DNA of 64,000 nt from Streptomyces sp. SAI-135 (lineage in GTDB: Bacteria; Actinomycetota; Actinomycetes; Streptomycetales; Streptomycetaceae). This document shows, piece by piece, positions 1-8,700 of the stretch; the stretch's first letter is position 1; every line of letters begins with the position of its first letter. Below the pieces are notes generated by a model, which saw only the letters and a program-made list of their open reading frames with translations, was not told the DNA's origin and made no database searches. The DNA lies in assembly GCF_029893805.1 (NCBI RefSeq), contig NZ_JARXYP010000001.1, positions 186,001 to 250,000 of the forward strand, read 5' to 3'. Made by a program: the position numbers and the translations under genes.

Positions 1-147
1 CCGAACCGTCAGCGAAGGAACGCACGGCGTGAACGCGGTGCGACCTCATGCGGCCCGCCCAGACCCCGGGCAGATCACGAGCGCTGGCGCGGACGAGTAA
101 TTATCAAGGCGCGGCCGCCAAGTCGTGTCGGAGGAAGAAGGAAGCTC

Positions 148-1401
148 ATGGTCCATTTCATCGGTCCGGACAACGACGCGTATGTCGCGAGTGTGATCAG
201 GCACCTCGCGGAGTACGAAGAGTTCTCCGGCGAGAAGGTCGAGCTCGAGATCATCCCCGAGACCGACTATGTCACCAACTCCCTGGACGTTCTGCGGGGC
301 CGGCTGCAGGGTGAGTCTGCGCCGGACGTGTATGTGTCAGGGCCGGTCTCGATGTGGAAGCTGGCAGGTGAGGGCTTGGTCGAGCCACTCGACGGGTACC
401 TCGACCGGTGCTCCGCCGACTTCGACCCGAGCGACTTCCTGACCCCCTTGCTCGACTGCAACCGGTGGACCGGCAAGCGCGGCGACGCCCTTGGCACGGG
501 TCCGCTACTGGAAATCCCGGTCAACTGGGAGACCTACAACCTGGCCTATCTGCCTGACGTCCTCGAGCAGGCCGGTCTCGGCGAGGCACCCACGACCTGG
601 GAGGGCTACTTCGACGCAGCGGCGGCCATCGCCGAGAAGGTACCCGGCGTGCGTGGTTTCGCGCAGCGCGGCACCGATACCTGGCACACGATGTATACGG
701 GGTTCGCGACCCAGCTGTGGTCCTACGGCGGGGTGGACTTCGACAGCGCGGGCCGCAGCGCTGTCGCCTCCCCGGAGGCGCTCGCGGCCACGCGGGACTT
801 CATCTCGGCACTCCATGCGTCAGGCCCGACCGCATGGCCTGGTGGGCACTGGCTGGACGTGGCCCGGGACTTCGCCGCCGGCCGGTACGGCATGATCGTC
901 GACTCCGATCACTATGTGGCCTTCTTCGAGGGACCGCACTCGGCGGTGCGCGGCCGGGTCGCCTACACCCGGCCGCCCACCGGTCCGGGCGGGCAGCGAG
1001 AATCCAACATGTGGACCTGGTCGCTGGTCATGAACAGCGCCTCGCGGGACAAGGACGCGGCGTGGCGCTTTATCGAGTGGGCCAGCTCACGCTCGTTCCT
1101 CACCCGGGCCGTGCACGAGGGAAACATGAACCCGACACGGCAGAGCACCTGGGACGACGAGGGCTACCGGGCTGTGGCGGCCACGTGGAATGGTTTCGCC
1201 GAGAACAGCCTCGAGATCCTGCAGACCACCGCCCGCGTGCTGCCGGCCCCCATGCCGGAGTATCTGGACGTGGCCAGCATCTGGTCCCGGGGCCTGGTCG
1301 ACGCCTTCGCCGAGCCGGCGCGGCTCGAGGAGATCCTGACCGCGACCGCCGCGCGGATCGACGGCCTCGAGTTTGGCGGCGGCCCCGTGGGTGGCCGGTG
1401 A
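148..1401 (+). CDS. Extracellular-type solute-binding protein (sugar ABC transporter family) without signal peptide
   Basis: The 417-residue product looks like a family 1 sugar-binding protein of ABC importers: it has the EIIPETDY, APDVYVSGP and WTWSLVMNSASRDKDAAWRFIEWAS segments typical of that fold. A strong ribosome site (GGAGGAAGAAGGAAG) sits just before the ATG, so the start is well supported. The N-terminus goes straight into the mature fold (MVHFIGPDNDAYV) with no signal peptide or lipobox, although the family normally has a lipoprotein signal. The protein would therefore stay in the cytoplasm, or the export signal has been lost. No permease or ATPase genes follow. The stop overlaps the GTG of the oxidoreductase gene by 4 bp, which implies translational coupling. 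A role in sugar or polyol recognition is inferred from family only. Confidence 0.8.
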   Translation: MVHFIGPDNDAYVASVIRHLAEYEEFSGEKVELEIIPETDYVTNSLDVLRGRLQGESAPDVYVSGPVSMWKLAGEGLVEPLDGYLDRCSADFDPSDFLTPLLDCNRWTGKRGDALGTGPLLEIPVNWETYNLAYLPDVLEQAGLGEAPTTWEGYFDAAAAIAEKVPGVRGFAQRGTDTWHTMYTGFATQLWSYGGVDFDSAGRSAVASPEALAATRDFISALHASGPTAWPGGHWLDVARDFAAGRYGMIVDSDHYVAFFEGPHSAVRGRVAYTRPPTGPGGQRESNMWTWSLVMNSASRDKDAAWRFIEWASSRSFLTRAVHEGNMNPTRQSTWDDEGYRAVAATWNGFAENSLEILQTTARVLPAPMPEYLDVASIWSRGLVDAFAEPARLEEILTATAARIDGLEFGGGPVGGR

Positions 1402-2390
1402 GGATCGGCCTGGTCGGAGCGGGCAGCCACGCGAACAGCGCGGTCTGCCCGGCGATCCTGGAGGCAGGCTTCAAGCTGGTCTCCGTCTGCGCCCGCACCG
1501 AAGAGCGCGCCCGCTCCACGGCCGCGCGATGGGGGGGCGAAGGGGCACTACGTCGGCCTCGACGCCATGCTTGAGGCGCGGGCATCGACGGCGTCGTAGT
1601 GGTGGTGCCTGCCGGGCAGTACCGGTCCGTCGTCACCCGATGCATCAAGGCGGGTCTGCCGGTCTTCTGCGAGAAGCCGGCCGGAGGGTCCTCGGCCGAG
1701 CTGCGCGGGCTCGCCGAGCTGGCCTCGGCGGCGCAGGCCCAGGTCGTCGTGGGCTCTATGAAGCGCTTCGCCCCGGCCTATCGCCGGGCCCATGAGCTGA
1801 TCCACTCGGCCGAGTTCGGGGCGCCGTCGTTGGCGCATTTCACCTTCGTGATGGGGCAGTTCGACGGTTACTTCAAGGGGAACCGCGACGACCTGCGCTT
1901 CTACCTCACCGACAATCCCGTCCACTTAATCGACCTGGCGCGGTACCTGGTCGGTGACCTGAGCGAGATGTCGGCCGTGCTCAACGTGGTCCCCGGCTTC
2001 GGGGTGGACGTGAGCCTCGTGGCGAGGGCCGGCGGTGGGGCGGCGTGCTCGTTCAGCTTCTGCACCACTGCCTCCTTCGCCCACCGCAGTGAGGCGATCG
2101 ACGTCTACGGTCGGGGGAACGCGGTGCAGGTCGACAACGTCGACACCTGCACCTACCGCCCGCTCGACGGGCAGGCGCAGACCTGGCGGCCCAACTACAC
2201 TCTGCCCTGGGGCGACAGCTCGAGCCTGGTGACCATGGGCTTCGTCCTAGCGCTCCGGCACTTCGAGGAGGTCGCCGCCGGGTGCGCGGTGAACGAGTCC
2301 GACCTGGACAACGCGGCCCGCACCCTGGAGGTCGCCGAGCAGCTCTACGCACAACTGCTGCCCACCTGGTCGAAGGCGATGGACCGGTAG
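1398..2390 (+). pseudogene. Gfo/Idh/MocA-family NAD(P)-dependent oxidoreductase with two compensating frameshifts
   Basis: The start is MRIGLVGAGSHANSAV, a Rossmann GxGxxA dinucleotide site, and the later part has VFCEKPAGGS, the conserved EKP motif of Gfo/Idh/MocA sugar dehydrogenases, followed by the C-terminal beta-sheet domain. The opening frame and the frame from about 1581 are the same, but the reading between them is shifted. One extra base lies in a run of seven G at 1531-1537, and one base is missing near 1579-1580. In the middle frame the expected peptide AKGHYVGLDAMLEA appears, whereas the original frame hits TGA at 1572. Without the two indels the product would be about 330 residues. 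Both sites are G/C tracts, so base-calling error is as likely as real decay. It overlaps the upstream solute-binding protein gene by 4 bp, suggesting a small sugar-catabolic operon. Confidence 0.75.
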
Positions 2391-2559
2391 TCCGCTCCCC
2401 ACACGGGCGGGCCCGGTGCGGGTACTCAGTACTCCAGCAGCGGTTCGCTATCTGGCCTGGTCAGAGGCGTCGTCGGAAGTGTAGTGGGCTGCCGGCATGT
2501 CAAAGACGGTCTGGCCGGACTGCCTCCAACGAATGACATCGCCGTCGGTAGTGACAGTG

Positions 2560-3180
2560 CCGGGCCACGGCCTGACGCCTTCGCCGCCATCGCGTCCATC
2601 TCAGCGCTTGGATCGGTACGGAACAGGCCGACGTCGAGCGCGGTCTGGCGGTGAAAGAGCAGGTTGCATCCGGTGACCCAGTACGGCTACACGGCCAATT
2701 CCCGGCCCTCGGGCCAGTCCACCGCGCCGCGGCACTCGCGCAGCTTTCGTCAACGCCGTGACCTGGCCACCCGGATAGATGACATGGGTGCGGCCGCCGA
2801 CCGCGAACACCTTTTCTTCCTCGATCGCGGTGACGAGGACCTGCAGCCAGCCGGGTTCGGGGGTGATGTCGGGGGCGGTGATGGCGACGTACTGGCCGCG
2901 GGTCGCGCAGATCCCGCGGTTGCGGCCGGCACGCAGTCCTGGGGTCGGCTCATACAGCACCCTCACGGTAAAAGGCCAGTCGCCGTCGCGGATGGCATCC
3001 GCGATCGGCCGGATCGGTCCGGGCAGGTCGTTGTCCAGGATCACGGCCTCGGACCGGGCGGCTTGCAGCGTCTGCTGGCACAGCGCGGCCAGCAGACTCT
3101 TCAGGCTTTCGGTGTTGCCCCGGGCACTGACGAGGGCGGACGCCAACGGTTCCTGAGCAGGTGCCGTCAGTGCTCCCCTC
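2560..3180 (-). pseudogene. Decayed family 2 glycosyltransferase
   Basis: Read on the minus strand, about 3180 to 2800 encodes a GT-A nucleotide-diphospho-sugar transferase core: LVSARGNTESLKSLLAALCQQTL, then GLRAGRNRGICATRGQYVAITAPD, with D in place of the usual DxD/DDD cluster, and PGWLQ. Downstream the frame breaks. The continuation, including YWVTGCNLLFHRQTALDVGLF typical of these enzymes, appears in another frame after an in-frame stop near 2695. No convincing start or ribosome site is visible. The gene is best read as a non-functional remnant. The adjoining upstream DNA is an IS3 transposase scrap on the opposite strand, which probably marks the disruption point. Confidence 0.6.
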
Positions 3181-3254
3181 TCGTTCGGACTGGGCTGGTG
3201 GGGTGCCACACGCGGCTGCGGCACGAACGAGAATGGGCTCAACTGTTCGATGGT

Positions 3255-3425
3255 GTCGACCGGTTGATCCGTCCAAAATGTGAGCGGGCCTTCGCCGATG
3301 TCTGCCGCCGGAACGGCATCCACCGCAGCATGGGACGCGTCGGGCCCAGATATCACAATGCCCTCGCCGAGTCGTTCTTCCAGGACTTCAAGCGGGAGCT
3401 GCTGCACGGACGGCGCTGCGACGTA
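3255..3425 (+). pseudogene. IS3-family transposase (integrase core) remnant
   Basis: A short stretch encodes FADVCRRNGIHRSMGRVGPRYHNALAESFFQDFKREL, which matches the rve-domain end of IS3-family OrfB transposases, where the ALAESF segment contains the catalytic glutamate. The neighbouring codons on both sides do not continue the protein, and no terminal repeats are visible. It is a fragment of perhaps 50 residues out of about 300. Confidence 0.6.
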
Positions 3426-3534
3426 GGCGAAGCGGGCTTCGGCGTCGTCGACGTCGCCGGGCAGCCGGTCACCGCTCTCGTACCGGCCGCGACACAGCCC
3501 AACTCACCCGGCCCATACCGATGACGTACCGGAG

Positions 3535-3765
3535 CGAACGCCGGGAGCTGATCCGTGGCGACTCCGCAGGCGGCACCCACGAGTTCGTCGCCTGGCTCGC
3601 GAAGCGGGGCAGGCGACTGTTGTACCTCAGTCGGCATGACCATCACCGACGCCGTTCCACCAGGCCGCCCTCAAGGTCCCGCCCGCCGCGTGGACGGTGG
3701 TCGTCGAGCTGTGCGGCGAGATTCGCGACGGCGCCTGGGTCAACGAACCCGACGCCCGGCGAAGA
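3535..3765 (+). pseudogene. IS1380-family transposase remnant
   Basis: Three frames together give GGTHEFVAWLAKRGRRLLY, then VGMTITDAV, then AALKVPPAAWTVVVELCGEI and RDGAWVNEP. These blocks occur in this order in IS1380-type transposases of actinomycetes. Two frameshifts separate them, and both ends of the protein are missing. The remnant abuts the 3' end of a minus-strand secreted protein gene. Confidence 0.5.
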
Positions 3766-3787
3766 GAGCTCCGCCGGGCCCCCTTCG

Positions 3788-4279
3788 TCAGGAGATGTTG
3801 TAGTAGTCGACCATGTCGTCGGCGAACGCGGCCCAGGCGTCCGTGCTCTGAGAACCCCAGATGCCGTCGACCTTGCCGGCGTTGTAGCCCTCGGAGTTCA
3901 GAAAGCGCTGCAGAGCCTTCTTGGTCTCAGTGCCGGGGATCCCGTCGATGTCGCCTTCGTAGCCGTTGTAGAGGGACAGAACCTGCTGTATCCCAATCCA
4001 GCTGTTGTATCCCAACTCGCCGTCGACAGGGCCGTTGTAGAGATTGTGAAACCGCTTGAGCCAGGTCTGTACACCTTTCGCCTGACGGATGGTCAGACCG
4101 AGGTTGAAGACGGCCTGCGCCCCGACTTCGCCCTCCGTCACGGCCGGTTGGGTCACCCGCGCGGTGGTGGCGGGCTGCGGGACCGCGTAGCCGGGTGCTG
4201 CGCCGGCGAGCGTGCCGACCGCGAGAGCCACGGCGACGGCGGTGGGAACGAGCGTCGTTCGGAGAATCCTTGTCCTCAT
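3788..4279 (-). CDS. Small secreted peptidoglycan-binding-like protein
   Basis: The start chosen is MRTRILRTTLVP, preceded by AAGGAAG at a good distance; an upstream in-frame ATG at 4342 would add 21 residues with no signal character. The 163-residue product has a Sec signal peptide (basic n-region, Ala/Val/Leu-rich core, probable AxA-type cleavage near residue 32). About 120 residues follow with three peptidoglycan-binding-1-like repeats, each built on a D-G-x-x-G-x-x-(S/T)-x-x-A-(L/I)-Q pattern (for example VDGELGYNSWIGIQQ, IDGIPGTETKKALQRF, VDGIWGSQSTDAWAAF). There is no catalytic domain. It is clearly paralogous to the protein at 5174-5635. Its role is presumably attachment to the cell wall or another secreted glycan; this is inference. 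Confidence 0.8.
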   Translation of the reverse strand: MRTRILRTTLVPTAVAVALAVGTLAGAAPGYAVPQPATTARVTQPAVTEGEVGAQAVFNLGLTIRQAKGVQTWLKRFHNLYNGPVDGELGYNSWIGIQQVLSLYNGYEGDIDGIPGTETKKALQRFLNSEGYNAGKVDGIWGSQSTDAWAAFADDMVDYYNIS

Positions 4280-4429
4280 GGCACTTCCTTCTTGTGGCAC
4301 GGTGAGCATGGCGACCGCAGGACCGGAAGTCGCCGCGGACACTGAACTGACGGGGGCGGGCCTGCCGATGCGCCTGGTACGGCCGTCATGCCTGCCCAGC
4401 GCACCTCGGCCGTCGGCCTTCCGCGCCGG

Positions 4430-4978
4430 TCAGCCGCAGGCGTTCGCCTTCTCGCCGTTGTTGTAGGCGGCGGAGATCCAGCTCCCGGTGGCCGGGTTGC
4501 GGAAGTAGTACGCGCCGTGGTCCGACTTGCCCCGCAGGAATGTCACCGGCCGCGCGGAGTCTCCGTAGTAGACGTACTGCAGAGTGCTGTTGTAGTCGCC
4601 CCCGAACCGCAACCCGTTGTCGGCGTTCAGGAAACTCTGGACCTCGGCCCTGCCGGAATCCAGCTCACCCCAGCTGTGATCCAGATTCCACTGACGGGTT
4701 GCCGCCTGCGTACCGGAACCGAATACGCAGTCGATGTCGCTGGTGTACCGAAGGTAGCCGTCGCTCCAGAGGATCCACTGCCACAGCCCCGCCACGTTCG
4801 TGGTGTTGCCGTAACCGATCGGACCCTCGTCGTTCCAATCGTTCTCGTAGCCGTTGCTGAGCCCGGGGTCCGCGTCGACATATCCCTCACCGACAGCTGA
4901 CGCCGGAGACGTACCGGATGACAAGGCGAACGCCAGGGCGGCGACGACAACCAGCGACGCCTTCTTGCGCTTGGACAT
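4430..4978 (-). CDS. Small secreted Trp-rich protein (unnamed family, PG-binding-like fold)
   Basis: The start at MSKRKKASLVVVAALAFALSS gives a 182-residue preprotein with a clear Sec signal and an ASA cleavage site. The mature part carries the pattern D-W-x-D-E-G-P, then N-x-x-G-L-W-Q-x-x-L-W, then D-I-D-C-x-F-G-x-x-T-x-x-A-T, and finishes with VTFLRGKS and YYFRNPATGSW. The DIDCxFGxxT core resembles the D-G-x-F-G-x-x-T signature of peptidoglycan-binding repeats, with Cys instead of Gly. A paralogue with the same order of motifs is encoded at 9870-10421. I do not recognise a named family. The two genes flank the large secreted enzyme and one PG-binding-like gene, suggesting joint deployment outside the cell. 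Confidence 0.75.
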   Translation of the reverse strand: MSKRKKASLVVVAALAFALSSGTSPASAVGEGYVDADPGLSNGYENDWNDEGPIGYGNTTNVAGLWQWILWSDGYLRYTSDIDCVFGSGTQAATRQWNLDHSWGELDSGRAEVQSFLNADNGLRFGGDYNSTLQYVYYGDSARPVTFLRGKSDHGAYYFRNPATGSWISAAYNNGEKANACG

Positions 4979-5173
4979 ATGGGTCTCGTTTCTGGTTGGG
5001 CGGAGTCGACCCTCGACGCTTTCGCCAAGGTCATCGTCTGGCATGCTGCGGCCGCACTCGGACTCTTCCTGCCAACGGGCGCGGGTCGGCAGTTCACCGG
5101 CCGTGTCCCGTAGCAGCCGCGGGCCGCAGGTCTCGCAGTTCCGCAGCGGAACGCCTGGGGCCGCGGTCGGCTG

Positions 5174-5635
5174 TCACCAGACCCTTACGCAGTAGTCGGC
5201 CCACTCGGCGAATGCGGCCTTGGTCTGGGATCCGGCTATGCCGTCGATGGCTCCGTGGTAGTAGCCCTTGTCGCGGAGGAACTCCTGCAGTCCCGCGACG
5301 GTTCTCGGTCCCACGATCCCGTCGATCAGGCCGTCGTAGTACCAGGGGCCCATGTGTTTCTGAAGGGCCTTCCAGCTGAGGGTGCCGAGGTAGCCGTCGA
5401 CTGTTCCGGTGTACCCCGAGGTGCCCTTCAGCATCCGCTGGAGCCCCTTGGCCTGGGTGGTGGTCAGGCCAAGGTTGACCACCGCGCTCGCCCCGGCCTC
5501 GTCGGCGCTGACGGCCGGCCGCGCGGTCGGCACGGTGACGGCGAAGCCGGTGCCCGCGGAGGCGAGGCCGGTCGCGGCCGCCCCGATGAGGACGGTGACG
5601 CTGACGAGTGTCCTGCTCAATGGCCTGGGTCGCAT
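5174..5635 (-). CDS. Small secreted peptidoglycan-binding-like protein, paralogue of the 3788-4279 product
   Basis: The start is taken at MRPRPLSRTLVSVTVLIGAA, about 40 codons inside the longest open frame, because the signal peptide begins there and a GGAAGG/GAGAG purine stretch precedes it. The 153-residue protein has a Sec signal followed by the same EAGASAVVNLGLTTTQAKGLQ opening found in its paralogue (EVGAQAVFNLGLTIRQAKGVQ). Three DG..G..(S/T)...LQ repeats follow. Sequence between the two copies has diverged strongly outside the repeat signature, so the duplication is not recent. There is no catalytic domain. It is probably an extracellular wall-associated protein. Confidence 0.8.
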   Translation of the reverse strand: MRPRPLSRTLVSVTVLIGAAATGLASAGTGFAVTVPTARPAVSADEAGASAVVNLGLTTTQAKGLQRMLKGTSGYTGTVDGYLGTLSWKALQKHMGPWYYDGLIDGIVGPRTVAGLQEFLRDKGYYHGAIDGIAGSQTKAAFAEWADYCVRVW

Positions 5636-5779
5636 GCTCTCTCTGCCTTCCGGGTAGGGGGTGGAGCCGCTTTTCGGCCTACCGCTTTCGGAGCCGGCCG
5701 CAGCTGCCATTGCCTGGCTGCCTGTTGTCCAGGTGGGGCCGGGCCCGAGTGCCACTGGCTCAAGGGCCCGGGCCCTGTC

Positions 5780-8700
5780 TCACGGCTGGGTCAGCACCTG
5801 TTCGAGGACGCCGGCATAAAGTTGTGCTCCCGCGATATTGGGGTGGAACGACTTCATCGAGGCCGGGCCATCACTGTCGGCCTTCGAACGATCGGTGAGT
5901 ACGATCCCGTTGATGGCCAGGTTGACCTCGGGGCTGCAGATCACCCGCCCTTCGAAAGCGGTACGAGGATCGGCGAACACCGCGTTGGCGAGATACTGGG
6001 AGTTCGCGGCGGCCACGGCGGCCGACATCTGGGCGGCCAACTGATCCGCGACGCCGTTCAGCCAGATCGTCTCCGCCCGGTTGACGAGGCCGTCGCACGG
6101 TACCGCCGGGTCGAGCAGCTCGGGGTATCCCATCAGGACGATACGGGCGTTGGGCGCCTGCTCATGGATCGCGCGCAGCGTGGCGGTGAGACGTGGTGCG
6201 ATCTCGTTCTGCAGCCAGTCGGGCACCCACTCGCTCAGTCGGCCGGTGGTACCCCCGGTCGCTTCCCCGGTGTCCGGGTCCCAAGCTTCGATGCCGGTCG
6301 GGTCGTCCTGGCAGTCATCGGTGAAGGTTCCGATGAGACAGTGCGTGATGATCGGGACAAACCCGGAGTCGTTTCCTCCGACCGACAAAGTGACCAGCGT
6401 GGTGTTCTGGTCGAGATAGCCCTGCTCGATCTGGGGAAGCTCACTGTTCTGGCCGCGGTTCAGGATGTTGTAGTGCTGGGCACCGGAGCAGGCGACGAAC
6501 TGGTAGTCCATGTCCGGGCTTCTGCTGTCCGCCATCTCGCCGATGGAGTCGGCGTACAGCGGCAGCGTGGCCACGCGGGACCATGTCTTGGTCGACCGGT
6601 GACAGGCGTTCCTCGTGGCGGGGTTGGTCTCGTCGTAGTAGTCGCTCTCGGGGTAGTAGTCGTCGCCTGCCCTGACGGTGACGCCTTCCCCGGACGAGAA
6701 CGAGTCGCCCATGGCCACGATCTGGTTGGCCGGCTTGCCGCCCAGTGGTTCGAAACCGACGGCGTCCCAGGCCACGTCCTCGGTTCCGTTACCGTCCTTG
6801 GTGACGTTGGAGAGCTGTACCCGGGGTGTGTCGACGAAGTTGAACGCGCCGAGCGAGAGCCACTTGTTGGACATGACCCGCTGCGGCTTGACCCGGTTGG
6901 GACTCGTGGAATCGGTACCGAGGACGGTGTAGTACGCCTGGCGGGTGTGGGCTCCGTGATCCGGAACGTGCACCCAGACCCGCATCCACCCCCGTGCCTC
7001 CGGGCGCAGGGTCCACGTACCCGTCGCCTTCGGCCTGGGGGGTTCCGACGAGGGCTGCCGGTAGGTGTGCGAGAACCAGAAGTGGTTGTCGTACCCGGCA
7101 CCGAGTTGATGCAGGTCCATGCGCCCCGCGGGCGAGGGGAAGTCGAAGGAGAACGAACCTGCCGATGTGGAGGCCCCGCAGCTTCGTCCCGATCCGCCCA
7201 TCGGAGTGACCCCCTCCGCCACGTCGTCGACGATGAGGGTTCCGGCCGGCAATTCGGCCGTGCACCGCGGCGGATAGGCGGTGCCGTCGGGCTGCTCGGG
7301 ATAGCTCGTGTCGAACCGGTGCAGCGGGTAGCCGCACGCACGCGCGGCCGGACCGCACTCCTTCCAGGTCGCCGGCCCGTGATACCAGCACTTCAGGAAC
7401 AGCGGGTCGTCCTCGTCCGTGGGCAGCAGACAGGGACCGTTCTCCTGCTCGTCGTCGTTCTCGATCAGGGCGGGATCGCAGTCGTTGACGAAGCCGCTGC
7501 AGAACAGACCGATCGGCGGCTTGGCATCGGTCCTGAACAGGCCGTTGAGCCAGGTGGCGGGGCGGTAGCCGGCCCCGAGTTCGCCGGGAGCGGTCATCGC
7601 GAAGAGAGGTCGCCCCGCCCAGCCGATCACTTTTTCCGGATAGGGCCAGTCCTGCGGGTGCCGTGCGTGCTCGTAGTCGTCCCGCCCGAACTCGTCCTCC
7701 AGGAAGGGAGTGCGGTTCTCCTTCCACAGCGGATTGGCCGGGTTGTTGGTCCAGCCGACGCCCCACTTACCGGAGTTGGCGGCCGCGGAGGACTGGGGAT
7801 AGTAGCCGCTGTTGTAGGCCCACAGGGCGTAGAACCAGTTCTCGATCCACTGCGGCTCGCCGTTGTTGATGACCAGTCCGTCGGCCTGCGTCTGGTTCCA
7901 CTTGTCGGCCAGGATGTCCGCGCCCTTGGCGATGTTCGCCGCGTAGTCGACCGCCACTGCCTGCTGCTGCAGCTCGGTCATGGTCGGTTGGCCCTTCCCG
8001 GGAAGACGCATGCCGTCGGTGACCTGGGTGACGCCGTAACCGCAGTCCGAATCCGACCAGTTGATCGCCCAGGGGTCCTCCTGATCACCGTCGGGGCTGT
8101 AGTCGACGCCGTAGAAGTTGCCGATCAGCGGGTTCGCCGAGACGCCGGGGACGGCGTATCGGGTGGCCTGCCACATGTTGGACTCCTGCGCGGTGATACC
8201 GAGCATGATCTGGGCAGGGATGTGCCAGTTGGCACCGCTGCCTCCGCTCAGCTGCCGCAGCGGGAACAGGCTCTGGGGGGCGTAGGAGACGTCGATCCCG
8301 GTGTTCTTCCAGTTGATCGACCGTGATGCCCCCGAGTTGAGGTTGCCGACCACGGCCTGATCCACCGCCCACTCGATCTGACGTGGCGTCGGCTGGAATG
8401 CCTGCAGCTTCACGTCACCCCGCGGCACCGAGCACGTACGGTCCTGGTCGACCGGGCTTTCCGCCATCGAGACCTCACTCGCCGTGGAGGCGCCGTCGGT
8501 CTTCGCCGGCCTCGGTAGTACGGGGCTGATCGCCGTGGACGTCAACTGTGCCTTGACGCTGCCGATCCGTACCCCTGGCAGTGCGTCGAGTTCCGTCGTC
8601 CTGCCGGTGTCCAGTGCCTTGAGGGTGATCCGCGCCGGGCGGGCCGCGAGGGCGTCCTCCTGGGAGATCCGGGAGTCCTTGCCGTCCGCCCAGGCCGTGG

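Noticed and set aside
2385..2425. Possible terminator hairpin after the oxidoreductase gene
   Set aside because: The CCCACACGGG/CCCGGTGCGGG pairing is interrupted by several mismatches and is not convincing.
5255..8326. 1023-codon open frame antisense to the large secreted protein
   Set aside because: A Val/Gly/Arg-rich shadow typical of antisense frames; the minus strand shows signal peptide and catalytic motifs.
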